DNA of 64,000 nucleotides from PVC group bacterium (GTDB lineage: Bacteria; Verrucomicrobiota; Kiritimatiellia; CAIKKV01). The position numbers and the translations under genes were made by a program. This document shows positions 43,527 to 53,032 of this stretch, in pieces. The notes below the pieces were generated by a model. That model had not been told where the DNA came from and made no database searches. It saw nothing but the letters and a program-made list of their open reading frames with translations. Position 1 is the first letter of the stretch. Every line of letters begins with the position of its first letter. Location of the stretch: NCBI GenBank assembly GCA_945898015.1, contig CAMDGM010000013.1, positions 1-64,000 on the forward strand, in the 5' to 3' direction.

Positions 43527-45239
43527 ATGAAGAAAATTCTTTGTTTTGCTGTGGTCGCTTTGGCGACAGGCTTCGGAATGCACGCACGGGCGGCGGTCAC
43601 GAATGCCTCTTTCAATTCCTGGTCTTTTGAAACGCTGCCTGTGAGCACGGTGATTCCGTCGACGGAGGATCCGACCGTGTTGCCCGGTCCGTATGGATCG
43701 TGGTCCGCGGATACCAATGGCGAGAACGTGGCGTATATCACGAATGAAACTTGGGGGGCGACTCCCGGTTTCGGCTTTCCTATCGCCGGCGGCACGGCGG
43801 ACCACACCAACGCCTTGTATTTCAACGGAAGCGTGACGAATCATTTCAGTAGCTCCTTGTTGAACGGCCTACGGTTCACCACGGAGTTTTTGCTGAAGCC
43901 CGGCCAGCTTGAAAATTTGAGCCTTCTGGATAGCGTGGACCCGAATGCGCGCCTGGCGTTTTATTTCAACACCGCCAGCAATTTTGTTTTGCTGCATGGT
44001 GTGATGGGTGCGTGGACGACTTCTGATGTCGCCACGGTTGCGTATGAGACGAACGCCTGGCTCCGGATTTCGATCGATCAGGATTATGCGATGGAGAACG
44101 AGAATAACGGGTCGTTCATGTTCAGTGTTTCCATCAATGGAACAGGCGTGACGCATGCGGTCAACGGGTCGACGCGTTTGAATGATTCGGGGGGCTATGA
44201 ACCGGGCGGCGCGGATCCGAAGTGGTTTGAGATGAAGTCAAAAGGCACGGCTGGCAATTTCGGGATGAACGGCTTGGTCGGCATGGGCGCCGGCATGGTG
44301 GATGACGTCGTGGTGTCTGCGCCCGCCGGCGCGGCCGTTACCAACGTCAATGCGACCTCGGCCGGCAATGGCACGATCACGCCTTCCGGAACGGTGAGCA
44401 TCACCGATGGCACGCCGCAAGCGTTCACGCTGACCAGCGTGTCGGGTTATTATGTGAGCGGGCTGACCTTGGATGCCACCCAGATCAACACGAATCTCAG
44501 CGAGTCGGTGACCTCGGTTGTGTGGTCTGTGGACTATGCCCAGGTGGCGGCGTACGGCACCAACTTGACGGCGCTGTTCTCTGAAAAGTCCAAGACGAAC
44601 GTCACGGCGTCGTCGATCAACGTCGCTTACGGGTCCGTTACGCCTTCCGGAACGGTTGCCATCACCAATGGCGTGGCGCGGACCTTCGCGTTGAGTAGCG
44701 AGGCGGGATGCTACGTGAGCGGCTTGAAGCTGAACACCACGACGATCTATACCAATCTGGTTCAGACCGTGACGGCGCAGAATTACGATGTGGCCTATGC
44801 CCAGGTGGTGGCCTATGGCGACAATGTGGTGGCCCTGTTCGAGCCGAAGTCCGGCACAACGGCGGAGTGGCTGAGCAACGTCTTCGTAATCGGCCCCGGC
44901 GGCGACTATGCCACCTTCGCGATTGCCGCGACGAATGACTGGGATCAGGACGGGTTCAACAATGTGCAGGAATCCATCGCCGGAACGGCCCCGAAGGACA
45001 GCAACGACTTCCTCCGCGTCAGCGCCATTGTGGTGAACGCCGGGGAAGTTGCGGTATCCTTCAAGGGCAGCGCACTCGGAACCACCAATCACTACGAGCT
45101 CAAGGGCGCCGATGTGGTGAATGGAAGCTATACGAACGTGAGCACGCGCGCGAAGGTCAGCGGGGATCTCAGCGTGACGAACGCGACCGGTGAGCAGAAG
45201 AAGTTCTACAAGGTCGTGGTTCCTTATAGCGGTGAGTAA
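43527..45239 (+). CDS. Secreted LamG-like protein with two repeats and calcium motif (copy A)
   Basis: The protein has 570 residues from the ATG at 43527, preceded by GAGGAGGGGG. It has a signal peptide (ILCFAVVALATGFGMHARA), then a LamG-like sandwich of about 220 residues (NASFNSWSFETL, then WLRISIDQDYAME). Two tandem repeats of about 85 residues follow (NGTITPSGTVSI and YGSVTPSGTVAI, each with YVSGL). A calcium-type motif (DWDQDGFNNVQESIAGT) and a closing sandwich come last. It is probably a surface or sheath protein that binds a polysaccharide. It is paralogous to the next gene. A strong terminator follows at 45268. Confidence 0.8.
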   Translation: MKKILCFAVVALATGFGMHARAAVTNASFNSWSFETLPVSTVIPSTEDPTVLPGPYGSWSADTNGENVAYITNETWGATPGFGFPIAGGTADHTNALYFNGSVTNHFSSSLLNGLRFTTEFLLKPGQLENLSLLDSVDPNARLAFYFNTASNFVLLHGVMGAWTTSDVATVAYETNAWLRISIDQDYAMENENNGSFMFSVSINGTGVTHAVNGSTRLNDSGGYEPGGADPKWFEMKSKGTAGNFGMNGLVGMGAGMVDDVVVSAPAGAAVTNVNATSAGNGTITPSGTVSITDGTPQAFTLTSVSGYYVSGLTLDATQINTNLSESVTSVVWSVDYAQVAAYGTNLTALFSEKSKTNVTASSINVAYGSVTPSGTVAITNGVARTFALSSEAGCYVSGLKLNTTTIYTNLVQTVTAQNYDVAYAQVVAYGDNVVALFEPKSGTTAEWLSNVFVIGPGGDYATFAIAATNDWDQDGFNNVQESIAGTAPKDSNDFLRVSAIVVNAGEVAVSFKGSALGTTNHYELKGADVVNGSYTNVSTRAKVSGDLSVTNATGEQKKFYKVVVPYSGE

Positions 45240-45267
45240 GCCAGGATACAGGACGTGACGAGAATGC

Positions 45268-45301
45268 GGGCCGAAGGGTAACACCTTCGGCCCTTTTTTT
45301 G
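45268..45301 (+). terminator. Rho-independent terminator after copy A
   Basis: A perfect 10-bp stem gggccgaagg/ccttcggccc with a six-base loop is followed directly by seven T. It lies 28 bases after the stop. Confidence 0.9.
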
Positions 45302-45399
45302 TAGGGTGATTTCTTGCGAGACCAGAGGTGCTGGGTTGGCGGGGGTGTCGGGGGCGGAAGTAAGGTAGTCTTGAAAAAAAGAATATTTTGCAAACGCAG

Positions 45400-45429
45400 T
45401 TGACAAGATGCAGGGGCAAGTGCTAAATT
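45400..45429 (+). promoter_or_regulatory. Probable promoter of the second tandem secreted protein
   Basis: A perfect TTGACA (45400-45405) and TAAATT (45424-45429) are spaced by 18 bases, with an upstream TG forming an extended -10. This gives a leader of about 70 bases. Confidence 0.5.
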
Positions 45430-45508
45430 CTAAGTTGAATGTAGGAAGAGGGGTTTTGGAGTTCACGTATTTACTTTAGTGATCAACGAATATAGTAGGA
45501 GGGGGATC

Positions 45509-47191
45509 ATGAAGAAGTGCCTGTGGATATCGGTTGTGGCCATGGCGGTGAGCTTCGGCGTAAGCGCACATGCCGTAACAAACGCAACGTTCGGCGCCTG
45601 GTCATTCGAAACATTGGTTAACGGGACTGCCATCCCCTCCACGAGCAGCGCTCAGCTGCAGGATCATTATGGATCGTGGTCTTCGGATACCAACAGCGGC
45701 AACGTTGCCTACATCACGAACGCGGGCAGTGTGTCGGGAACGCCAGAGTTCGGGCTTCCGATTCCAGACGCCACGCACACGATGTCTCTCTATTTCAGCG
45801 GGAGCGTGACGAATCATTTCGCGGCGTCCTCGTTGAACAACAAGCGGTTCAAAACCGACTTCCTGTTGAAGCCCAGTCAGCTGGATGATCTGACTCTGGC
45901 CAACAGCGTAGAGTCGACTGCCCGGCTTGCGTTCTATTTCAATACGGCCAGCAATCTGGTGGTGTTGCATGGAAGCAACACGCTGTGGGTTACCTCCACT
46001 GTTGCCAGCGTAAGCTATGCAACCAATTCGTGGTTGCGGATTACGATCGATCAGGATTATAGCGTAACGTCGGTCCTCTCGCACGCGCAGAGCCTGTTCC
46101 GGGTGTTGGTGAATGGGACCAACGTCACGCATGCCAACGGGTATACCCGCACAGACAATTCGTTTGCTAGTGGTGGCGGGGCGTGGTTCGAAATGAAGTC
46201 GTCAGGTGCGGATGGCAGCCGTGGAATGAACAGTTTGGTGGGCATGGGCGTTGGCCTGATGGACGATGTGGTCAATTCCGAATTTGTGTTTGATTTGAAC
46301 GCGACCTCGGCCGGAAACGGAACCATTACGCCCAGTGGCGCGCTGAGCATCACGAATGGCGTGAATCGGACCTTCGATCTCCTCGCGTCTACCGGTTATT
46401 ATGTGAGCGGATTGAATCTCAACAGCACGCAAATCTACACCAATACCGATCAGGCGATCGGGTCAGTCAACAATCTGAGCGTGACCTATGCGCAGGTAAT
46501 CGCCTATGGAACCAACGTGCAGGCTGTGTTTGCGGCCAAGTCCACGAAGAATGTGGCCGTGACGGCGGGATCGGGTGGAACGATTGACTTTGAGGGCACC
46601 ACGCAGACGATTACGAATACGTTGCCGCGTGACTTCACGTTGACCGCGAACAATGGGTATTACATCAGCGGGCTGAACCTTGGCGGAGGCTCGATTTATG
46701 TGAACTCGAGCGAGGCGGTTGTCACCACGATCCGTACAGTGTCGTATGGTCAGGTGGGCACCTCGGGCGCAGTTCTTCAGCCGGTGTTCTCCTTGAAGGC
46801 CACATCCGGTTGGATGCACTCGAATTTCTCGATCGGATCAGGACCAGGGGCAGACTACGCGACTCATGAGGAGGCTGCGGCGGATGATGCGGATCATGAC
46901 GGTTTCAGCAATGAGCAGGAAGCGATTGCGGGAACCGATCCCACGAACGCCATCAGCTGCCTCAAGATCAGCTCGATCGTGGTTGATGCCAATCACCAGG
47001 TCAGCGTGATGTTCGAAGGGTCGTCGGCTGGCGCCAGCGTTCCGTACGAACTGTGGGAAGCGGATACGATTGACGGCGTGTACAGCAACGTCGCTTCGCG
47101 GACGAAGGCAGGCGGAACCTTGGGTGTGACGAATACACCGTCCAGCACGCCCAAGTTCTACCGGGTTGAAGTTAATTATACGGCTCCGTAA
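45509..47191 (+). CDS. Secreted LamG-like protein with two repeats and calcium motif (copy B)
   Basis: The 560-residue paralogue of the upstream gene has the same plan: signal peptide (LWISVVAMAVSFGVSAHA), LamG-like sandwich (WSFETL, then WLRITIDQDYSVT), two repeats (NGTITPSGALSI; GGTIDFEGTTQTI) with YYVSGL/YYISGL, calcium-type motif DADHDGFSNEQEAIAGT, and closing sandwich. The bases around the start (ggagggggatcatgaagaa) are identical to those of copy A, though the signal peptides differ. The pair probably arose by tandem duplication and has diverged over most of its length. It has its own promoter and terminator, so it is expressed separately. Confidence 0.8.
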   Translation: MKKCLWISVVAMAVSFGVSAHAVTNATFGAWSFETLVNGTAIPSTSSAQLQDHYGSWSSDTNSGNVAYITNAGSVSGTPEFGLPIPDATHTMSLYFSGSVTNHFAASSLNNKRFKTDFLLKPSQLDDLTLANSVESTARLAFYFNTASNLVVLHGSNTLWVTSTVASVSYATNSWLRITIDQDYSVTSVLSHAQSLFRVLVNGTNVTHANGYTRTDNSFASGGGAWFEMKSSGADGSRGMNSLVGMGVGLMDDVVNSEFVFDLNATSAGNGTITPSGALSITNGVNRTFDLLASTGYYVSGLNLNSTQIYTNTDQAIGSVNNLSVTYAQVIAYGTNVQAVFAAKSTKNVAVTAGSGGTIDFEGTTQTITNTLPRDFTLTANNGYYISGLNLGGGSIYVNSSEAVVTTIRTVSYGQVGTSGAVLQPVFSLKATSGWMHSNFSIGSGPGADYATHEEAAADDADHDGFSNEQEAIAGTDPTNAISCLKISSIVVDANHQVSVMFEGSSAGASVPYELWEADTIDGVYSNVASRTKAGGTLGVTNTPSSTPKFYRVEVNYTAP

Positions 47192-47212
47192 TCCGGTTTG
47201 AGAGAGTGAACC

Positions 47213-47248
47213 ACACGGGCCGAGGGAAACCTCGGCCCGTGTTTTTTT
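47213..47248 (+). terminator. Rho-independent terminator after copy B
   Basis: A perfect 13-bp stem (acacgggccgagg/cctcggcccgtgt) closed by a GAAA tetraloop is followed by a run of seven T. Confidence 0.92.
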
Positions 47249-47327
47249 GTCTAATAAGTTGACGTCAAGTTAGGAAACGATTAGTTTATCGGGCAACTGG
47301 TTCGACCCCATAAAATAGGATGATACC

Positions 47328-48695
47328 ATGAAGCAGAAGACGTGTGTGGCGGAGTTTCTGGGTGTTGTGGCGGTGGCGGGATTGGCTCTGGCGCAGGAGG
47401 CGGCGCCCGACTATCCCAAGCTGACAGCGGGCGGTGAGTTCCGGTTGCGGCAGGAAGCGTTTGATCATCTCCCCATCCGGGTCGATCCTCCGGGCGAAAC
47501 CCGTGGCGGCCATAACGATTATATCCGTTTCCGCACGTTGCTTTGGGGCCAGGTTGAGCTTAATGACATGGTGACGGTTTATACACGCCTGGCCAATGAG
47601 TTCCGGCATTATTATGACCCCAAATCCACGACGACCTGGGATTATCCGGATGAAGTGGTGGTGGACAACGCCTATATCGATATCCACAAATTGCTCTCGG
47701 ATAATTCACTCTCGTTGCGACTCGGGCGGCAGGATATATTCGCGGGGAAAGGGCCGCTTGGAAATGGCCGGCTGATATTTGAAGGCACGCCCAAGGATGG
47801 CTCGCGCACCATCTATTTTGATGCAGCCCGTGCCACGTGGAAAAAGGGCGATACGCAAATCGACGCTATCGGCATCTACAATCGGGCCGACGCCCAGTTG
47901 TTGGGCAACGATCAGGAACGGGATCTGACCGGCCTGACTTCGGCCTACAACAACATGGACGAATACGGCGGCGTCTTGTATGCCGCGTTCAAGCCGATGG
48001 CCGATTTGGGGGCGGAAAGCTATTACATGTACAAGGTCGAAAGCCGTTGGGATAATGGTGCGGCCCGCATGCCCAGTCTCGCCATTCATACGCTTGGCTA
48101 CCGGCTGATGCCTCAGTTGATAAAAGACCGGCTCACCGCCAGCCTGGAGGGCGCCTATCAGCTTGGCGAGCGGGGCGATCAGGATGTCAGCGGGTACATG
48201 GTGGATGCGCTTCTTAAGGGCCAGTTCATGACCGAAACGGCGGCCAAGCCCTGGGCCTCGGCGGGCGTTCTTTGTTTATCGGGTGATGATCCCAAGTCCA
48301 AGGATGATGAGGGCTGGAATCCGCTGTGGGCCCGGTATCCGCAGTTTGGTCTTTCGGATTTGCTGATTTACACGTATGACGCGGATGGCGCCGGACGCTG
48401 GTCGAACCTGACGGCTCCCTATCTTAGCGCCGGCCTGACCGCCCACAAGGACGGAAAGCTGTCGGCCATGGTCAGCCAGTTGATGGCCCCGGAAAAGAAC
48501 GGACCCGGAAGCGGGGATCAACGCGGTCTTTATGCCGGCGTTTCCTACAATGTGGTGCTGGCCAAGGGCAAGGTGACGACCAAGGATGTCTTGAGCGGCC
48601 TGCTTCAACTGGAATATTTCGACCCGGGCAATTATTACAAAAGCGGGATCGACAACGGATTTTACCTCCGGTGGGAAATCAAGTACTCGTTTTAG
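47328..48695 (+). CDS. Outer-membrane porin, alginate-export-like
   Basis: The 455-residue protein has a signal peptide (VVAVAGLALA) and then a beta-barrel pattern ending in EIKYSF (C-terminal Phe). The motifs FRLRQEAFD, YIRFRTLLWGQVEL and SLRLGRQDIFAGKG match AlgE/alginate-export-type porins, which pass sugars or anionic polymers. It is six bases ahead of paaK and may supply its substrate, or the two may be unrelated. I saw no clear ribosome site at the start. Confidence 0.82.
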   Translation: MKQKTCVAEFLGVVAVAGLALAQEAAPDYPKLTAGGEFRLRQEAFDHLPIRVDPPGETRGGHNDYIRFRTLLWGQVELNDMVTVYTRLANEFRHYYDPKSTTTWDYPDEVVVDNAYIDIHKLLSDNSLSLRLGRQDIFAGKGPLGNGRLIFEGTPKDGSRTIYFDAARATWKKGDTQIDAIGIYNRADAQLLGNDQERDLTGLTSAYNNMDEYGGVLYAAFKPMADLGAESYYMYKVESRWDNGAARMPSLAIHTLGYRLMPQLIKDRLTASLEGAYQLGERGDQDVSGYMVDALLKGQFMTETAAKPWASAGVLCLSGDDPKSKDDEGWNPLWARYPQFGLSDLLIYTYDADGAGRWSNLTAPYLSAGLTAHKDGKLSAMVSQLMAPEKNGPGSGDQRGLYAGVSYNVVLAKGKVTTKDVLSGLLQLEYFDPGNYYKSGIDNGFYLRWEIKYSF

Positions 48696-48701
48696 CGTGC
48701 T

Positions 48702-50009
48702 ATGACCGTATATTTCGATCCGCAAAACGAGTGCCAGAGCCGCGAGGCCTTGCGCATCCTGCAATCCCGGCGATTGCAGGATGCGGTTGAACGGGCTTAC
48801 CGGCATGTGCCCTTATACCGGCGCAAGTTCGATCAGGCTGGCGTGAAGCCGGGCGATATCCGGAGTATTGAGGATATCGCCAAACTGCCCTTCACGGTTA
48901 AGGATGATTTCCGGGAGCAGTACCCCTTCGGGATGTTCGCGGTTCCCATGGATCGCATTATCCGCCTCCACGCCTCCTCGGGCACCACGGGCAAGCCCAC
49001 GGTGGTCGGTTACACCCGCGAGGATATCGACCTGTGGTCGGTGTGCTGTGCGCGCATGCTGGCGTGCGGGGGCGGGACCGCCCAAGATGTTCTCCAGGTT
49101 GCTTATGGATATGGCTTGTTCACGGGCGGACTGGGCCTTCATTACGGCGGCGAAAAGCTGGGCGCGGCCGTCATTCCGATGTCCGGTGGAAACACCAAGA
49201 AGCAGTTGATGCTGATGCAGGATTTCGGCACCACGCTGCTCGCCTGTACGCCTTCGTATGCGCTGCAGGTTGCCGAGGTCGCGGCCGAGGAGGGCATCGA
49301 CATCCGGTCCCTCAAGCTCAAGGCCGGGTTCTTCGGCGCCGAACCCTGGACCGAGGAGATGCGGCGCCAGATTGAGGCTCGCCTTCATATCAAGGCGCTC
49401 GACATTTACGGGCTGAGCGAGGTGATCGGCCCCGGTGTGGCCGGCGAATGTCTGGAACAGTCGGGGCTTCATGTCTTTGAGGATCATTTCTATCCCGAGG
49501 TGATCAATCCTGCCACCGGGCAGCCTGTCCCGCCGGGTCAACCGGGGGAGCTTGTCTTCACGTGCTTGACCAAAGAGGCGATCCCCCTGATCCGGTACAG
49601 GACCCGGGATATCAGCCGGTTGCAGGAGGCCGCCTGCCCGTGTGGCCGCGTGTTCCGCCGGATCGAGCGGCTTTCGGGCCGCACGGACGACATGCTGATT
49701 ATCCGGGGCGTGAATGTGTTCCCGTCCCAGATTGAAAGCGTCCTCATGAAGCTTGAGGGCGTCGAGCCGAATTACCTGATCGTGGTGGATCGAACCGGCG
49801 TTCTGGCCGACATCGAGGTCAAGGTGGAGGTGTCGCCCCACCTGTTTTCGGATGAGGTGAAGCAGTTGGAGGCGTTGCGCCGGCGGATCGGCGAGGAGAT
49901 GCGTAGCGTGCTCAGTCTCAACGCCAAGATCACCTTGGTGGAGCCCAAATCCCTTGAACGCGCCGCCGGGAAGGTCCAGCGAGTCCAGTTTGTGGATCGC
50001 AAGTCATGA
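48702..50009 (+). CDS. paaK: Phenylacetate-CoA ligase family protein
   Basis: The 435-residue protein is the usual size for PaaK. It has the AMP-binding P-loop [10 protein letters not shown] (91-100), [10 protein letters not shown], and the C-terminal [15 protein letters not shown] typical of phenylacetate-CoA ligases. It activates phenylacetate or a related aryl acid to its CoA thioester. No other phenylacetate-degradation gene is present, so it may serve a fermentation or indole/aryl-acid pathway, as orphan PaaKs do in many anaerobes. Confidence 0.92.
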   Translation: MTVYFDPQNECQSREALRILQSRRLQDAVERAYRHVPLYRRKFDQAGVKPGDIRSIEDIAKLPFTVKDDFREQYPFGMFAVPMDRIIRLHASSGTTGKPTVVGYTREDIDLWSVCCARMLACGGGTAQDVLQVAYGYGLFTGGLGLHYGGEKLGAAVIPMSGGNTKKQLMLMQDFGTTLLACTPSYALQVAEVAAEEGIDIRSLKLKAGFFGAEPWTEEMRRQIEARLHIKALDIYGLSEVIGPGVAGECLEQSGLHVFEDHFYPEVINPATGQPVPPGQPGELVFTCLTKEAIPLIRYRTRDISRLQEAACPCGRVFRRIERLSGRTDDMLIIRGVNVFPSQIESVLMKLEGVEPNYLIVVDRTGVLADIEVKVEVSPHLFSDEVKQLEALRRRIGEEMRSVLSLNAKITLVEPKSLERAAGKVQRVQFVDRKS

Positions 50010-50024
50010 GGTCCACCAAGACCC

Positions 50025-50474
50025 ATGCAGATTGAACATCTTCGGCTGGTCATTGAGGAGTCGGAGTTGGCGCCCTGGGCGCTCCGCCTGCTGGAAGGGC
50101 ATGAAGCGATTTCGGGAATCCGTGTTGGATTGGAAAGCGGGGCCCTTGTTTTTGAGGGCCGGATTCGGATTCCCTTTGCCGGCGAAGCGCCGTTCCGCAC
50201 CGTCTGGACCGTGGACGTTGACGCTTCGGGTTGCCTGGTCGTGTGCTTGACAGAGGCTTCGGCGTTCGGCCGCGCCGCCGGCTCCGGATTTTTAAACGCA
50301 TTCATCATGGATCGCATCCGGGACCGGCTAGTTGGTCTTGCCGGATGCGTTGTGACAGGCGACCGCGTGGTTGTGGAGCCCGCCGCCTTGCTGGCGGCGC
50401 TTCCGGTTGCCATTCATCTGCGTGTGACGTCCGTCACGATTGAGCCGGGGCGGATTGTGCTGGAGACGGCTTAA
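50025..50474 (+). CDS. Conserved-looking protein of unknown function
   Basis: The 149-residue protein has no signal peptide or membrane helix. It is a mixture of beta strands and helices: VGLESGALVFEGRIRIPF, FRTVWTVDVDASGCLVVCL, RIRDRLVGLAGCV. I recognise no family. It starts 15 bases after paaK and its stop overlaps the end of the converging thioredoxin gene by four bases. Its role in PaaK metabolism is only a guess from position. Confidence 0.6.
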   Translation: MQIEHLRLVIEESELAPWALRLLEGHEAISGIRVGLESGALVFEGRIRIPFAGEAPFRTVWTVDVDASGCLVVCLTEASAFGRAAGSGFLNAFIMDRIRDRLVGLAGCVVTGDRVVVEPAALLAALPVAIHLRVTSVTIEPGRIVLETA

Positions 50475-50794
50475 AGCAGCGCGTCCGCGGCCGCCTTGAT
50501 GTCGGCTTCGGAGCGCAAGCCCACCAGGGTGTTGACCGGCTTTCCACCTTTGAAAAAGATCAGGGAGGGAACACCCCGGATGCTGAACTCGACAGCCAGG
50601 TCCGCTGCGTCATCGGTGTTGACTTTCACGAACTTGACTTTGCCCAGGAAGGCGCCCGCCACTTTGTCAAAAATAGGGGCCAGGGTTTTGCAGGGCGGGC
50701 ACCAGGTGGCAAAAAAATCCACGACCACAGGGGTGGCGGATTGGCGAACCTCGGCGTCGAATTCAGCAGCTTTGATTTCTTTGACGTTCTGCAT
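50471..50794 (-). CDS. Thioredoxin with WCPPC active site
   Basis: The 107-residue protein has the thioredoxin fold with VVVDFFATWCPPCKTLAP (C32, C35) and the cis-proline segment IRGVPSLIFF. The active site reads WCPPC instead of the usual WCGPC, a change expected to alter redox potential. It has no signal peptide, so it acts in the cytoplasm. It is divergent from the NERD gene. Confidence 0.93.
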   Translation of the reverse strand: MQNVKEIKAAEFDAEVRQSATPVVVDFFATWCPPCKTLAPIFDKVAGAFLGKVKFVKVNTDDAADLAVEFSIRGVPSLIFFKGGKPVNTLVGLRSEADIKAAADALL

Positions 50795-50933
50795 GGGGTC
50801 TCCGTTGGTTCAAGTTATGAGCTAGTATGCCATGATTCCGGGAGCAGGGCAAGCCGTCCTTCTTTTTTGTGCCGGTTGGGCATCCATGAAGAATCAGGTT
50901 GCAGGCCGGCGGGGTGTTGTGGACAATGGCGGG

Positions 50934-51680
50934 ATGAATAATCAATCCATGGCTTCATACGCCCGGGTCTCTGGCCGCCCCGGGGAAAACGCCCGGGCCA
51001 TGGCCCTGTTTCGCGCCCTCTGGCCTCTGTTCCTGGTCCTGTTCATTCTCGGTTGGCTTGTTCGCGCCGCCGCTCCCTGGCCCGGTCTTTCCCGTCCTGT
51101 TCTGGTCATCCTCTTTCTTTTCCTGGCCGGCGGGTGTGCTGTTTTTGTGGCGCTTTCCCGGGCGGCCCTGGCGTCGTTGATCAAGGGTGCGGTCGGGGAG
51201 GAAAAGGTGGCCCAGGCGCTCGCCTTCCTGCCCGCCGGGTGGGATGTGTTTCATGGCGTGCCGTCTTCCGTCCGCAGCCCTCTATGGCCCGCCCGGTTTG
51301 ACCTGGACCACGTGGTTCTGGGTCCGGCGGGCGTCTTTGTGGTCGAGACCAAAAACTGGACCGGGTCCATCCAGGTTCGGGATAATACGGTTCTTTTTGA
51401 AGGCCGGCCGCCTTCCCGCCCTCCGCTTGACCAGGTTCGTCATTCGGCCCGGGAATTGGCTGCCCGCATCGAGGTGGCCTGTGGCGCCCGCGTGACGGTT
51501 CATCCCGTGCTCTGCTTTGCCGGAACGCCGCCGGAATACGGGGATGAACAGGGGATGGGCGGGGTCATTGTCTGCAGTGTGGAGGCCTTGAACCGGGTCT
51601 TGAACGGGTGGAATGACGACCCCGTGTCCGGGGCGGACCGGCAGAAAATTTGCGCCTGGCTGCAGGGGCAGATGGCCTGA
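50934..51680 (+). CDS. Membrane protein with NERD nuclease-like domain
   Basis: The product is about 248 residues from the ATG at 50934; in-frame starts at 50886 and 50832 would add 16 or 34 residues, and the choice is uncertain because none has a good ribosome site. Two membrane helices (about residues 22-40 and 53-75) precede a NERD domain: GAVGEEKVAQAL, FDLDHVVLGPAGVFVVETKN. The E-x-K (ETK) and D are the restriction-like catalytic residues. NERD proteins are suspected of acting on DNA, but their role is unknown. Confidence 0.75.
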   Translation: MNNQSMASYARVSGRPGENARAMALFRALWPLFLVLFILGWLVRAAAPWPGLSRPVLVILFLFLAGGCAVFVALSRAALASLIKGAVGEEKVAQALAFLPAGWDVFHGVPSSVRSPLWPARFDLDHVVLGPAGVFVVETKNWTGSIQVRDNTVLFEGRPPSRPPLDQVRHSARELAARIEVACGARVTVHPVLCFAGTPPEYGDEQGMGGVIVCSVEALNRVLNGWNDDPVSGADRQKICAWLQGQMA

Positions 51681-51754
51681 CGGTTGCATTTCGCGCCCGT
51701 CTGGCCTATAGTCAATTCATTGCGTTGCGGCCGCCCGCGGCGGGGAGAACACAG

Positions 51755-53032
51755 ATGCTCGATATCAAGTTGCTTCGCGACAATCCGGACCTGATCCGTC
51801 AAGCCCTTGGAAAGCGCGGCGCCGACCCGGCGCTGGTGGAAGCTGCCATGGAGGCCGACACGCGCCGGCGCGCCCTGCTCAAGGAGACGGAGGCGTCGAA
51901 GAATCAGCTGAATGTGGTGTCCAAGGAAATTGGAAAGCTACGTCAGAGCGGGGTGGATACGGCGGCCCAGCAGGCGTCGATGCGCGCCCTGGGCGACCAG
52001 ATTGCGGCTCTGGACGAGAAGGTGCGGGGGGTGGATCTGGAGCTTCGTCAGGCGATGTTGCGCATTCCCAACATGCCGCATGACAGCCTTCCGGTGGGGA
52101 AAGATGCCGCCGATAATGTCGTGGCCCGTGCCTGGGGGAGCGTCCGCGAGTTCAGCTTCACGCCGCGCGGCCATGTGGAGCTGGGCGAGAGCCTCGGCCT
52201 CTTCGATTTTACGCGCGCCACCAAGATGACCGGCGCGGGGTTCCCTCTTTATGTGGGCGCCGGCGCCCGGCTGGAGCGCGCCCTGATCAATTTCATGCTC
52301 GATCTGCACTGCCGGGAGCAGGGGTATCTTGAAATGTCCACCCCGTTTGTGGTCAATACGGCATCCATGATCGGCACCGGCCAATTGCCCAAGATGGCCG
52401 AGGATATGTATCATGTGAACGCCGATGACCTCTGGCTGATTCCCACGGCCGAGGTTCCGGTGACCAACTATTACCGCGACGAGGTTCTGACCGGGCCGTT
52501 GCCGGTGAAGTTGACCGCCTATACCCCCTGCTTCCGCCGCGAGGCGGGCGCGGCCGGCCGTGAAACGCGGGGGCTGATCCGGGTTCACCAGTTCGACAAG
52601 GTGGAGATGGTGAAATTTGCCGATCCTGCGACCTCGTACCAGGAGCTGGAGACGCTGGTGGCCGATGCGGAAGCCGTGCTGCAGCGGCTCGGCCTTCCCT
52701 ACCGGGTGCTTTCCTTGTGCACGGGCGACATCAGTTTTGCGGCCGCCAAATGTTACGACATCGAGCTTTGGGCGCCGGGCCAGAAGGCCTGGCTGGAGGT
52801 GTCCTCCTGCAGCAACTTCGAGTCGTTCCAGGCGCGCCGCGCCAACATCCGGTATCGGCGGGCGGACGGCAAGACGGATTTCCTTCACACGCTCAACGGG
52901 TCCGGTGTGGCGCTGGCCCGGCTGGTGGTGGCGATCCTGGAAAACTACCAGGAGGCGGACGGCAGCATCACCCTGCCCGAAGCCCTCGTGCCCTATATGG
53001 ACGGCCTCCGGAAAATCGAACGCCGGCCATGA
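51755..53032 (+). CDS. serS: Seryl-tRNA synthetase
   Basis: The 425-residue protein is a complete class IIa SerRS, which charges tRNA-Ser. The N-terminal coiled-coil tRNA-binding arm runs from about residue 25 to 100 (VEAAMEADTRRRALLKETEA). Motif 2 is FRREAGAAGRETRGLIRVHQ, with GTGQLPKMAEDMY before it, and motif 3 lies in LNGSGVALARLVVAILENYQ. I start it at 51755 (MLDIKLLRDNPDLIRQ), with GGGGAGA upstream. The next gene overlaps by four bases. Confidence 0.97.
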   Translation: MLDIKLLRDNPDLIRQALGKRGADPALVEAAMEADTRRRALLKETEASKNQLNVVSKEIGKLRQSGVDTAAQQASMRALGDQIAALDEKVRGVDLELRQAMLRIPNMPHDSLPVGKDAADNVVARAWGSVREFSFTPRGHVELGESLGLFDFTRATKMTGAGFPLYVGAGARLERALINFMLDLHCREQGYLEMSTPFVVNTASMIGTGQLPKMAEDMYHVNADDLWLIPTAEVPVTNYYRDEVLTGPLPVKLTAYTPCFRREAGAAGRETRGLIRVHQFDKVEMVKFADPATSYQELETLVADAEAVLQRLGLPYRVLSLCTGDISFAAAKCYDIELWAPGQKAWLEVSSCSNFESFQARRANIRYRRADGKTDFLHTLNGSGVALARLVVAILENYQEADGSITLPEALVPYMDGLRKIERRP

